Shown here in pieces: positions 40,725 to 49,014 of a DNA stretch of 64,000 bases. The notes beneath the pieces are model-generated. The model did not search any database. It had not been told where the DNA came from and saw nothing but the letters and a program-made list of their open reading frames with translations. The DNA lies in NCBI GenBank assembly GCA_005883575.1, contig VBFH01000024.1:1-64000 (forward strand). Direction: 5' to 3'. The translations under genes were made by a program, and so were the position numbers. Numbering within the stretch: the stretch's first letter is position 1; each line of letters begins with the position of its first letter. The DNA is from Chloroflexota bacterium (GTDB taxonomy: Bacteria; Chloroflexota; Dormibacteria; Dormibacterales; Dormibacteraceae).

Positions 40725-41690
40725 CTGAGAATCGTCGTTCTGGGCGGCACGCGGTTCATCGGCCGCGCCGCCGTGGAGGAGCTCGCCGCCGCCCGCAACA
40801 AGCTTTTGGTCGTGCATCGCGGCGTCCTCGAGCCGGACGATATGCCGGAGGTCCGGCACCTGCACTGCGAACGCGCAGAGCTGGCGATGCATCGCGCCGA
40901 GCTCGACGCCTTTGCACCCGAGGCCGTGATCGACTGCCGGGCGCTCACGCGGACCGACGCTGAGCTGGCGCTCGGCGCCCTGCTCGACGTGAGCCGCTGG
41001 ATCGTGATCTCGAGCCTGGACGTCTACAGGGCCTTCGGCGCGCTCAACGAGGACCGCGAGACGGATCCCGTGCCGCTCGATGAGGCTTCCCCGGTGCGCA
41101 CAGAGCGCTATCCATACCGCGGCAAGATGCCGGGCATGGACGAGTACGACAAGCTCGACGTGGAAGACGTGTACCTGCCGAGGGGCGCGACCGTGCTGCG
41201 TTTGCCGATGGTCTACGGAGAGCACGACTATCAGCGCCGCGAGGAGTTCCTGCTGCGGCGGCTTCGTGCAGGCCGGAAGCGCATTCCCTTCGGCGCGGGC
41301 ACGTGGCTGACCTGCCGGGGTTACGTGCGCGACGTGGGACGTGCGGTGCGCTTGGCGCTGGGGACGTCAGTGAGCGGCGAGGTCATGAACATATGCGAGG
41401 ACCGCTCCTACTCGATGCGGATGTGGTCGCGCATGATCCTCGAGGCTGCGGAGTCCGACGCGGAGCTGGTTCGCGTCGCCGACGACATGCTGCCGGAAGA
41501 CCTCAAGGCGACGGGCAACATGACCCAGCACATCGCGGCGAGCGCGAGCAAAGCGCGTTCCCTGCTCGGCTGGACGACTTCGGATCCGTTCGAAACTCTG
41601 CGCGCCTCCGTGCGCTGGCATCTCGAACATCCGCCCACCGACGGCAGCACCGACTTCGCTGAGGACGATCGCGCTCTGGCCTCGCTCTAA
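40725..41690 (+). CDS. NAD-dependent epimerase/dehydratase, probable CTG start
   Basis: About 321 residues if it starts at CTG 40725. The Rossmann motif VVLGGTRFIGRAAVEEL needs this start: the first ATG/GTG/TTG is the GTG at 40773, which would delete GGTxFIG, essential for NAD binding. Other short-chain SDR features: ISSLDVYRAFG and YPYRGKMPG-MDEYDKLDVEDVY (the catalytic YxxxK appears modified), and LRLPMVYGEHD. It resembles extended SDR proteins that act on sugar nucleotides. Confidence 0.85.
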   Translation: MRIVVLGGTRFIGRAAVEELAAARNKLLVVHRGVLEPDDMPEVRHLHCERAELAMHRAELDAFAPEAVIDCRALTRTDAELALGALLDVSRWIVISSLDVYRAFGALNEDRETDPVPLDEASPVRTERYPYRGKMPGMDEYDKLDVEDVYLPRGATVLRLPMVYGEHDYQRREEFLLRRLRAGRKRIPFGAGTWLTCRGYVRDVGRAVRLALGTSVSGEVMNICEDRSYSMRMWSRMILEAAESDAELVRVADDMLPEDLKATGNMTQHIAASASKARSLLGWTTSDPFETLRASVRWHLEHPPTDGSTDFAEDDRALASL

Positions 41691-41702
41691 GCTTCCACTC
41701 AC

Positions 41703-44546
41703 ATGTCCCGGCGATACCGTCCCTTCGATCCGTTCGAGCGCGGCGGTCCGTTCGACCCGAGCCGAGAGTTCCGCATGCCGCAGGTACCGCGCCGTTTCTG
41801 GGGCGGAGTCGCGCTTTTTGCCCTCGCAGTCCTGGTCTTCATCGCCGCCAGCCCGATCGTCGGCTTCGTCACCGAGGTCGAGTGGTACGACTCGCTCGGC
41901 CTCCGCGACGTCTACACGACACGGGTCGGACTCCAGTGGTCGCTGGGGCTCGGCAGCTTTGTGATCGCGCTCGCCTACCTGGCGGTCAACGTCCTGATCG
42001 CGCTCCGCGTGCGCTCCGGGGGAGCGCTCCGCGCAGTCGGCATCCGGCGCTCGGTGCTGCGGAGCACAGCCGGTTGGATCAGCCTCGGCGCCGCGGCAGT
42101 GATCGCCTTGATCCTGTCTGGCGGCGTGGCGAGCCAGTGGCAGTCTCTCGCCCTGTTCCTGCACTCCTCGCCGACGGGCACCACCGATCCGGTCCTGGGC
42201 CAGGACATCTCCTTTTATCTACTCACGCTTCCGTTCCTCCACGCGGTGGCCAACTGGTCAGTTGGACTCGACTTCATGGCGATCCTGTTGATCGCCGCCC
42301 TCTACTCGTGGCGCGGCGACAGCTTTGACTTCCGCCCGACGCCGCGCGCGCTCGCGCACGTCTCGGTCCTGATCGCGGCGTTCGCGGTCACGCTGGCGGC
42401 CTCGGCATGGCTCGGCCGGTACGACCTGCTGTTCGCGCACAACAGCAACGTCGTATGGGGCGCCGCGTACACCGACATCAACGCGAGGCTGCCGCTGTAC
42501 ACATTCCAGGCCGGCGTGGGCATCGTGCTCGCGGGCGGGCTGCTGGCGAATGCCTGGTTTCAGCGCCTGTGGGTGCCGGCGGCTGCGGCCGGGGCTTGGA
42601 TCCTGATCGCGATCGTCGGCCAGGTCTACCCGACGGTCGTGCAGAGCGTCTCGGTAACACCCAACGCGCAGTCCTACGAGCTTCCGTACATTCAGCGCGA
42701 GATCGCGGGCACGCGCGCCGCCTTCGGGCTGTCCGACGTCGCGGTCAACAATTTCAACGGCGACCAGCCACTCACAGCGCAGGACGTGCAGAACGACCAG
42801 GCCACGGTCAACAACGTGCGCCTCTGGGACTACGCACCGCTGAAGGACACCTATCAGCAGCAGCAGACGATCCGCACCTACTACACCTTCAACGACATCG
42901 ACATCGACAGGTACACGGTCAACGGGCAGTATCAGCAGCTCGAGATCAGCGCGCGCGAGGTCGACACCAACAGGCTGTCCGCCAGCGCGCAGAACTGGGT
43001 CAACCTCCATCTCCAGTACACGCATGGCTACGGAGCCGCCGCAAGCCCGGTCAACGCGGTCGTCGGCGAAGGCCTGCCCGATTACGTCGTAGGTGATGTT
43101 CCGCCGGCCGGCCCGCTCAAGATCACGCAGCCCGCGATCTACTATGGCGAGGTCCCGCGGGAGAACGACTATGCCGTGGCGCCGTCGCAGGTCCGCGAGT
43201 TCGACTTCCCGCAGGGCAGCCAGGACCAGTACACGAACTACACCGGCACCCATGGCGTGCCGATGAACAGCCTGAATCGCGCGCTCTGGTCGCTGAAGCT
43301 CGGCGACTTCAACTTGCTCGTCTCGCAGCAGGTGACGGACAAATCCCTGATGCTCTTCCGCCGCAACATCAAGGACCGCGCCTCCGAGCTCGCGCCCTTC
43401 CTGACCTTCGACAGCGATCCGTACCTGGTGGTCGTCGACGGGCGCCTGTACTGGATCCTCGACGCATACACCACCGCGTCCACCTACCCATACGCGCAGA
43501 CCGTGTCGGTCAGCAGCGACACCGACATCAACTACATCCGCAACTCGGTGAAGGTTGTGATCGACACCTACCAGGGCACGACGGACTTCTACGTGATCGA
43601 TCCGAAAGACCCCTTGATCCGGGCTTACGAGGCCACGTTCCCCTCACTCTTCAAATCGATCGACAAGATGCCGCAGGGTCTCCGGTCCCACCTGCGCATC
43701 CCCGAAGGCCTCTTCAGGGTGCAGGTTGGGATCTACGCCACCTACCATGTCACGGCGGACGCCGCGGGAGCGAGGGTGCTGTTCGCGCGGGAGGACGTAT
43801 GGGCGATCCCCACAGCACAGACCTCACCCAACAGCGCGGCGACGGCGCTGCAGCCGTACTACGTGCTGTTCCGCCTGCCCGGCCAGCAAAACCCCGAGTT
43901 CCTGTTGATCATGCCGTTCACCCCGCTCGGCAAGAACAACATGGTCTCGTGGCTGGCGGCTCGCAACGACGGTTCGCAGTACGGGCAGTACGTGTCCTAC
44001 GTGCTTCCCAAGGACAAGGTCATCTTCGGACCGCAGCAGGTCGCCAACCGCATCAATCAGAACACGACCATCTCCGCTGACTTCACACTTTTCAGCCAGG
44101 CCGGCTCGGAGGTACAGCAGGGCAACCTGCTGGTGGTGCCGATCGGCAACTCGTTCCTCTACTTCGAGCCGGTCTATCTCCGGGCCAAGGAGTCGTCGGC
44201 GCTGCCGGAGCTAAAGCGCGTCATCCTCGCGGACCAGACCGACGTGGCCTACGCCACCACCCTGGACGGCGCCATCAAGCAGCTGGTGGGTACGGCGACC
44301 GCGCCGCCGCTCCCGAACCAGCCTCCGACCGTGATCACGCCGGCGGTGGTCGCCCAGATCACCGACCTGGTGACCCAGGCAAACCTGCACTACAAGGCGG
44401 CATACGACGCTTTGAAGCGAGGTGACCTGACCACGTTCTCGACCGAGATGGGGCAGGTTGGCGTCATCCTCCAGCAGCTCCAGGCATTGACGGGGACATC
44501 GTCCATATCGCCGAGCCCTTCGCCAAAAGCCTCACCCAGTCCGTAG
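41703..44546 (+). CDS. UPF0182-family membrane protein
   Basis: 947 residues, usual length of UPF0182. About seven membrane helices in the first 320 residues (near 33-55, 80-102, 115-137, 165-185, 190-206, 218-238 and 265-310), then a large outer domain of about 590 residues with YTFNDIDIDRY and LPDYVVGDVPP, and a Pro/Ser tail PSPSPKASPSP. Function unknown. Very short predicted leader (TAAGCT, 9 nt before the ATG). Confidence 0.93.
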   Translation: MSRRYRPFDPFERGGPFDPSREFRMPQVPRRFWGGVALFALAVLVFIAASPIVGFVTEVEWYDSLGLRDVYTTRVGLQWSLGLGSFVIALAYLAVNVLIALRVRSGGALRAVGIRRSVLRSTAGWISLGAAAVIALILSGGVASQWQSLALFLHSSPTGTTDPVLGQDISFYLLTLPFLHAVANWSVGLDFMAILLIAALYSWRGDSFDFRPTPRALAHVSVLIAAFAVTLAASAWLGRYDLLFAHNSNVVWGAAYTDINARLPLYTFQAGVGIVLAGGLLANAWFQRLWVPAAAAGAWILIAIVGQVYPTVVQSVSVTPNAQSYELPYIQREIAGTRAAFGLSDVAVNNFNGDQPLTAQDVQNDQATVNNVRLWDYAPLKDTYQQQQTIRTYYTFNDIDIDRYTVNGQYQQLEISAREVDTNRLSASAQNWVNLHLQYTHGYGAAASPVNAVVGEGLPDYVVGDVPPAGPLKITQPAIYYGEVPRENDYAVAPSQVREFDFPQGSQDQYTNYTGTHGVPMNSLNRALWSLKLGDFNLLVSQQVTDKSLMLFRRNIKDRASELAPFLTFDSDPYLVVVDGRLYWILDAYTTASTYPYAQTVSVSSDTDINYIRNSVKVVIDTYQGTTDFYVIDPKDPLIRAYEATFPSLFKSIDKMPQGLRSHLRIPEGLFRVQVGIYATYHVTADAAGARVLFAREDVWAIPTAQTSPNSAATALQPYYVLFRLPGQQNPEFLLIMPFTPLGKNNMVSWLAARNDGSQYGQYVSYVLPKDKVIFGPQQVANRINQNTTISADFTLFSQAGSEVQQGNLLVVPIGNSFLYFEPVYLRAKESSALPELKRVILADQTDVAYATTLDGAIKQLVGTATAPPLPNQPPTVITPAVVAQITDLVTQANLHYKAAYDALKRGDLTTFSTEMGQVGVILQQLQALTGTSSISPSPSPKASPSP

Positions 44547-45158
44547 GGGGACGAAAAGCACCGGGAACAGCGAGCGATACGTCACCTCTGTCCCCTGCCG
44601 CATATAGACCCGGAGGTCCTGCGGCTCTTCCGGTGACATCGCCACGGGGATGACCATCCGGCCGCCGTCCGCCATCTGGTCGATCAGCGCCTGCGGGACT
44701 CCCCGTGCGGCGGCCGCGACCAGGATCACCCCGTAGGGAGCTCTTGCGGGCCAGCCCAGGCTGCCGTCGCCGACGGCGACCTCGACGTTGTCAAACCCAA
44801 GCCGCCGCAGCGTTTCAGAGGCGTGCTCGGCGAGGGCGGGCTCGCGCTCGACTGTGATGACGAGCCGGCAAAGCCGGCTGAGGACCGCGGCCGCGTAACC
44901 CGAGCCGGTGCCGACTTCGAGCGCAACGTCGTCTGGTTGCGGCCCGGCGGCCTGCGCCATGAGCGCAACCACGAGCGGCTGCGAGATGGTCTGACCACAT
45001 TCGATCGCAAGCGCCCGGTCCTCGTAGGCGTGCCGGCGCATCCGCGGCGCCAGGAACTCTTCGCGAGGCACAGATGCCATCGCCTGCAGCACGCGCTCAT
45101 CGGTCACGCCATGCGGTCGCAGCTGCTCGGCCACCATTCGCTGCGCCGGAGTGCTCAT
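44532..45158 (-). CDS. pcm: Protein-L-isoaspartate O-methyltransferase
   Basis: 208 residues. MVAEQLRPHGVTDERVLQAMASVPREEFLAP, GQTISQPLVVALM, SAM motif EVGTGSGYAAAVLS and VAVGDGSLGWP are diagnostic of PIMT. It methylates isoaspartyl residues to restart their repair. Overlaps the convergent UPF0182 gene by 15 bp and is divergent from the HPRT fusion. Confidence 0.94.
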   Translation of the reverse strand: MSTPAQRMVAEQLRPHGVTDERVLQAMASVPREEFLAPRMRRHAYEDRALAIECGQTISQPLVVALMAQAAGPQPDDVALEVGTGSGYAAAVLSRLCRLVITVEREPALAEHASETLRRLGFDNVEVAVGDGSLGWPARAPYGVILVAAAARGVPQALIDQMADGGRMVIPVAMSPEEPQDLRVYMRQGTEVTYRSLFPVLFVPLRTG

Positions 45159-45181
45159 TCGGACGTCCCCAAAGTGGAGAG

Positions 45182-45187
45182 TACAAT
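45182..45187 (+). promoter_or_regulatory. -10 box upstream of the nuclease/HPRT fusion
   Basis: TACAAT, close to consensus, ends 13 nt before the TTG at 45201. Transcription would begin near 45194, leaving about 7 nt of leader. This supports 45201 as start. Confidence 0.5.
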
Positions 45188-45200
45188 CAGCACCGTCTCA

Positions 45201-46196
45201 TTGGCGTCGTCGGTCCACTCCTCGATCCCGCAGAAATGGCGCCGCCCGGTCCGGCAGCGGTCGCGGCTGGTCAGACGAACGGGCCCCGCTCACTCGCGCG
45301 TCGAGTTCGCGCATCCGTCAGAGCAGGAGTTCGCGCGCTTCCTCGACTACTACCGCATCCGCTGGCAGTACGAGCCGGTGTCCTTCCCGATCGCCTGGGA
45401 GGGGACGCGTGTGGCCGAGATGTTCACACCCGACTTCTACCTGCCCGAGCACGACCTCTACATCGAGCTGACGACCATGAAGCAGTCGCTGGTCACGCCG
45501 AAGAACCGCAAGGTGCGCCTCGTCCGCGAGCTGTATCCGGAGCTCAACGTCCGGCTGCTCTATCGCAAGGATTACCAGCAGCTGCTCGCCAAGGCCGGAT
45601 ACGGCGCGCTGGAGGTGCAGCACCTGCGCAAGGAGGATATCGGCGAGATCCTCATCTCTCCGGTCGAGCTCGAGACGCGATTGCGCGCGCTGGGTCGCAA
45701 GATCTCGCGCGACTACCGCGGCCAGTCTCTCGTCCTGGTGGGCGTCCTCAAGGGCGTCACCTTCTTCCTGGCCGACCTCGCCCGCCAGATCAGAGTCCCA
45801 TTCGTCATCGACTACCTCGACCTGCACCGGTTCGCGGGCGCGCAGCCGCAGGACCGCGTGCGGATCGCCCGCGACATCGACTACCCGATCGAGGGGCGCC
45901 ACGTGCTGCTGGTCGAAGACATCATCAACACCGGGTTCACGATCGACTACGTGCTCGATGAGCTGCGGCGGCGACGGCCCGCCTCGCTCGAGGTCGTGAC
46001 TTTGCTCGACCGCCCGCTCCGCCGCATGGTCAAGGCGGCGGTGCGCTACGTGGGCTTCCAGATCCCCAACGACTACGTGGTCGGCTACGGCCTGGACTAC
46101 CGCGAGCTGTATCGCAACCTGCCGTTCATCTGCACTCTGCGCGCTAGCGTGTACGACATGCCGACGCCGCAGCCGGCCGCGGACCCCTTGGCCTGA
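45201..46196 (+). CDS. PD-(D/E)XK-nuclease-like domain fused to a hypoxanthine phosphoribosyltransferase
   Basis: About 331 residues from TTG 45201. Residues about 38-130 have the restriction-endonuclease-like pattern: YEPVSF, then FTPDFYL (Asp78), then LYIELTTMK (Glu89, Lys94) and VRLLYRKDY, as in PD-(D/E)XK/Vsr-type folds. Residues about 140-325 are an HPRT: LVGVLKG, DYLDLHRF, and the PRPP loop VLLVEDIINTG. HPRT makes IMP/GMP from bases and PRPP. I recall related fusions from other high-GC bacteria, but know of no function for the nuclease-like half. Confidence 0.85.
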   Translation: MASSVHSSIPQKWRRPVRQRSRLVRRTGPAHSRVEFAHPSEQEFARFLDYYRIRWQYEPVSFPIAWEGTRVAEMFTPDFYLPEHDLYIELTTMKQSLVTPKNRKVRLVRELYPELNVRLLYRKDYQQLLAKAGYGALEVQHLRKEDIGEILISPVELETRLRALGRKISRDYRGQSLVLVGVLKGVTFFLADLARQIRVPFVIDYLDLHRFAGAQPQDRVRIARDIDYPIEGRHVLLVEDIINTGFTIDYVLDELRRRRPASLEVVTLLDRPLRRMVKAAVRYVGFQIPNDYVVGYGLDYRELYRNLPFICTLRASVYDMPTPQPAADPLA

Positions 46197-46234
46197 TTAG
46201 CCCCGGCGCAAGGCTCTCGCGACTCCTAGCGTGG

Positions 46235-46507
46235 ATGGCCGGCCAGGACTTCGCCGACCTGGTCAGCACGGGCCTGTTAAAGGACGTGGAAGAGATCGTG
46301 GTCGACGCCCACCGCACCGTCTATGCAAGGGCGGCCCAACCGTGGTCCCGGCCGGCTGCTTACCGGTGGCTGCGCTACGAGGATCCGGCCCCTGTCGCCC
46401 GCCTGGCCGAGGGTGTCAGGCGGCTGCGGAAAAAGGGTGCGAACTTCGACGCCGGGGCTGTGGACAAAGCCTGCGCAAAGGCGCGCAAGCGGGGCGTTTT
46501 GAATTAA
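46235..46507 (+). CDS. Small basic protein, unknown function
   Basis: 90 residues. Two helical segments (about 1-30 and 50-85) around YARAAQPWSRPAAYRWLRYEDP; the C-terminal half is Lys/Arg-rich (RRLRKKGAN, KACAKARKRG). Short and without a family I recognise, but the codon pattern matches the neighbours. Confidence 0.6.
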   Translation: MAGQDFADLVSTGLLKDVEEIVVDAHRTVYARAAQPWSRPAAYRWLRYEDPAPVARLAEGVRRLRKKGANFDAGAVDKACAKARKRGVLN

Positions 46508-46789
46508 GTAGGCCGTGTGGAGGTTCTGGGGAAAAGTAATGCCCCAAGAGACCTTCCTGTTTACCCTGAAGTCCCCTATGCGTTTTTCGGTTTCCATCCC
46601 GGGTTGCCCCGGACCTTCCACCTAGTCGACGTTCGGTATCCTCAGGTTTACCGTACTCAGCCGCTTGGGGCGTCGCGAAAGTTAACAGGCGTCTATAGAC
46701 ACGTCAACAATAAAAAAACTCGAACCGCCAGGCAAATCCTGGTGGCTTGACACAGAGACGACGGAATCGTTAGAGGAGGGCACTGACGG
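46508..46789. other. AT-richer intergenic region upstream of thiolase
   Basis: 282 bp with clearly lower GC than the rest of the window and a run of A residues near 46710. A 77-residue plus-strand frame (46517-46750) is open but has no motif, and I do not call it. Near the 3' end CCGCCAGG-CAAAT-CCTGGTGG forms a 7-pair hairpin directly before the predicted promoter. No riboswitch recognised. Confidence 0.45.
46747..46775 (+). promoter_or_regulatory. Promoter of the thiolase gene
   Basis: A perfect TTGACA (46747-46752), 17-bp spacer, and TTAGAG (46770-46775) place the start of transcription about 7 nt before the ATG at 46790. The GAGGAGGG that could be a Shine-Dalgarno overlaps the -10 box and would then not be transcribed. 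Confidence 0.5.
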
Positions 46790-47944
46790 ATGCGGGACGC
46801 AGTAATCGTTGAAGCCGTTCGGACGCCGATCGGCCGGCGCAACGGAAAGCTCAAGGACATTCACCCGGTCGTGCTCGGCTCGCTCGTCCTCAAAGAAGTC
46901 GTCAAGCGGGCGGGCGTCGAACCTTCGCTGGTCGACGATGTGGTCTTCGGTTGCGTGAGTCAGGCAGGCGAGCAGAGTCTCAACGTCGGACGCAACGCGT
47001 GGCTGACCAGCGGGTTCCCTTTCACCACGCCGGCGACCACGGTCGACCGCCAGTGCGGTTCCAGCCAGCAGGCGCTCCACTTCGCCGCGAGCCTCATCCA
47101 GTCGGGCGTGTGCGACGTGACGATTGCTGGTGGCGTCGAGTCGATGTCACGCGTGCCGATGGGCAGCAACGCGCTTTCGCCCGGCACTCCGTTTCCGCCT
47201 GAGCTGATGGAGCTCTATGACCTCGTGCCGCAGGGCATCTCCGCTGAGCTGATGGCCCGCAAGTACGGCATCTCGCGCAAAGCGATGGATGAATTCAGCG
47301 TCGAGAGCCACCACCGCGCGGACAACGCCACCGAGAAGGGTTACTTCAAATCGCAGGTGATGCCGGTCGAGATCTCCAATGGGCAGGTCGAGATCTTCGC
47401 GCGCGACGAAGGCATCAGGGCCAACGCAAGCTACGAGGCGACGTCAGCACTGCAGCCGGCGTTTAACCCCGAGCACTCGATCACCGCGGGAAACGCGAGT
47501 CAGATCTCCGACGGGGCCGCGGCGGTGCTGCTGATGTCGCTCGAAAAGGCGAAGGAGCTCGGGCTCAAGCCACGGGCGCGGATCCGGGCGATGGCGGTGG
47601 TCGGCACTGACCCGGTGCTGATGCTCGAGGGCCCCATCCCCGGCACGGCCGCGGTCCTCAAGCGCGCTGGTCTCGACCTTAAGAGCATCGACCTGTTCGA
47701 AGTCAATGAGGCATTCGCTTCGGTGGTGCTCGCATGGCAGAAGGAAACAGGCGCCGACCTGGAGAAGACGAACGTCAACGGCGGCGCGATCGCGGTGGGC
47801 CATCCCCTTGGGGCTTCCGGCGCGATCCTGATGACCCGCTTGCTCCACGAGCTCGAGCGCCGCGGCGGCCGCTACGGCCTGGAGACCATGTGCTGCGGAG
47901 GGGGGCTCGGCACGGCGACCATCATCGACCGCGAAGTTGAGTAA
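46790..47944 (+). CDS. Acetyl-CoA acetyltransferase / thiolase
   Basis: 384 residues. Nucleophilic Cys89 in DRQCGSSQQA, FEVNEAFA, NGGAIAVGHPLGASGA (catalytic His) and the second Cys in TMCCGGGLG. It joins or splits acyl-CoA chains; no hydroxyacyl-CoA dehydrogenase gene is close, so the pathway is not fixed. The ending GTTGAGTAA overlaps the cupin start. Confidence 0.94.
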   Translation: MRDAVIVEAVRTPIGRRNGKLKDIHPVVLGSLVLKEVVKRAGVEPSLVDDVVFGCVSQAGEQSLNVGRNAWLTSGFPFTTPATTVDRQCGSSQQALHFAASLIQSGVCDVTIAGGVESMSRVPMGSNALSPGTPFPPELMELYDLVPQGISAELMARKYGISRKAMDEFSVESHHRADNATEKGYFKSQVMPVEISNGQVEIFARDEGIRANASYEATSALQPAFNPEHSITAGNASQISDGAAAVLLMSLEKAKELGLKPRARIRAMAVVGTDPVLMLEGPIPGTAAVLKRAGLDLKSIDLFEVNEAFASVVLAWQKETGADLEKTNVNGGAIAVGHPLGASGAILMTRLLHELERRGGRYGLETMCCGGGLGTATIIDREVE

Positions 47945-48308
47945 GACCTTTCGGCCACTGGCCGGCCTGCGACGGATCAAGCTCCGTGAGGGCATCATCG
48001 CCCGCGCGGTCAACGGAGAGCGGTTGACGATGGCGGTCGTCGACCTGGAGCCCCACATCGCGTTACCGGAGCACCGACACGAGAACGAGCAGCTCGGCTT
48101 CATCCTCAGCGGTTCGATGACCATGCACATCGGAGGCGAGGTGCGGACGCTCCGGGCGGGAGACACGTACACGATTCCGAGCAACGTTCCGCACGATGCG
48201 TCCGCGGGCCCCGAAGGCTGCACGGTCGTGGACGTGTTTGCGCCCATCCGGGCGGACTGGGAGAAGCTAGAGCACACCGAGCCCGCGGCGAGCACCCGCT
48301 GGCCGTAG
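47937..48308 (+). CDS. Cupin-domain protein
   Basis: 123 residues from TTG, overlapping the thiolase by 8 nt. The cupin motifs ALPEHRHENEQLGFILSGSMTMHIGG (metal ligands His-x-His-x4-Glu) and GDTYTIPSNVPHDASAG (His) are complete. Single-domain cupins act as small dioxygenases, isomerases or sugar binders; the ending FAPIRADWEKL is common in the group. Role unknown. Confidence 0.88.
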   Translation: MSKTFRPLAGLRRIKLREGIIARAVNGERLTMAVVDLEPHIALPEHRHENEQLGFILSGSMTMHIGGEVRTLRAGDTYTIPSNVPHDASAGPEGCTVVDVFAPIRADWEKLEHTEPAASTRWP

Positions 48309-48317
48309 GCCAAATGC

Positions 48318-48364
48318 GAGGGAACCTAGCGGTTCCCTCTCATCGCGGCGTCGGCAAAGCCGAC
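48318..48364. terminator. Two tandem hairpins between convergent genes
   Basis: GAGGGAACC-TAGC-GGTTCCCTC (48318-48339) is a perfect 9-pair stem with a 4-nt loop, and GTCGGC-AAA-GCCGAC (48350-48364) a perfect 6-pair stem. No U-tract follows, so they may protect 3' ends or belong to a repeat family rather than be classical terminators. Confidence 0.5.
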
Positions 48365-48369
48365 CCGGC

Positions 48370-49014
48370 CTAACGGCCTGGCAAGCGCCGCTGCTCTCCT
48401 TCCCTGATGTTGGGCCTTTTCAGGCGTTTTGGGATCGGCCGGGATAGGCTCGGCGAATCGACGGCGTAACGCAGCAAACGCTTCTCCCAGCGCCCGGTGC
48501 CTTGGACGCCGATCCGCGGCGTGATGAAGATTCGCCCCCGAGGCTCGCCGTCGTCGAGCACATAGAGGTCAGGCGGCCGGAGGAGGGCACCGTTGAGCGC
48601 ACGATCGATGCCCAGGGCGCGGGTGACGAGTCCCGGCCCGCTGCACCTACCCACGCCGGGCCCCGGTTCCAGGGCTCGCACCAGCACCGCCTGCGGCATC
48701 CCGGCCTCGCGCGTGACGAAGTTGAGGCACCAGTGCATCCCATAGGTGAAGTAGACGTAGGCATGCCCCGGGGCGCCGAACATGACCTCGGTGCGCGCCG
48801 TCCGCCGCCCACCTTTGGAGTGAGCGGCGAGGTCGTCCGGCCCTAGATAGGCCTCCACCTCGACCAGCTTTCCCCACAGGCGCCGGCCGTCAAGCTCGCG
48901 CACCAGCAACTTGCCGAGCAGGTCGCGCGCGACCACACGCGTATCTCGCTGAAAGAACGACGCGTCAAGGACTGCTCCCTCAGGAAGTCGGGGTCTTGAC
49001 TGGAGTCTGGCCAA
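48370..49014 (-). CDS. DNA-3-methyladenine glycosylase (AAG/MPG type)
   Basis: About 214 residues from TTG 49014. DLLGKLLVRELDGRRLWGKLVEVEAYLGPDDLAAHS includes the catalytic Glu of the human-AAG family; HAYVYFTYGMHWCLNFV and VLVRALEPG follow. It removes alkylated purines from DNA. It overlaps the diguanylate cyclase gene by 35 nt, and Ogt-Ada repairs the same kind of damage at the start of the window. Confidence 0.92.
   Translation of the reverse strand: MARLQSRPRLPEGAVLDASFFQRDTRVVARDLLGKLLVRELDGRRLWGKLVEVEAYLGPDDLAAHSKGGRRTARTEVMFGAPGHAYVYFTYGMHWCLNFVTREAGMPQAVLVRALEPGPGVGRCSGPGLVTRALGIDRALNGALLRPPDLYVLDDGEPRGRIFITPRIGVQGTGRWEKRLLRYAVDSPSLSRPIPKRLKRPNIREGEQRRLPGR

Noticed and set aside
44823-45200. 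N-terminal extension of the nuclease/HPRT fusion
   Set aside because: It is antisense to pcm and lies before a good -10 box at 45182; start set to TTG 45201.
46517-46750. 77-codon plus-strand frame before thiolase
   Set aside because: No start signal or motif, and the region has intergenic composition and contains the thiolase promoter.
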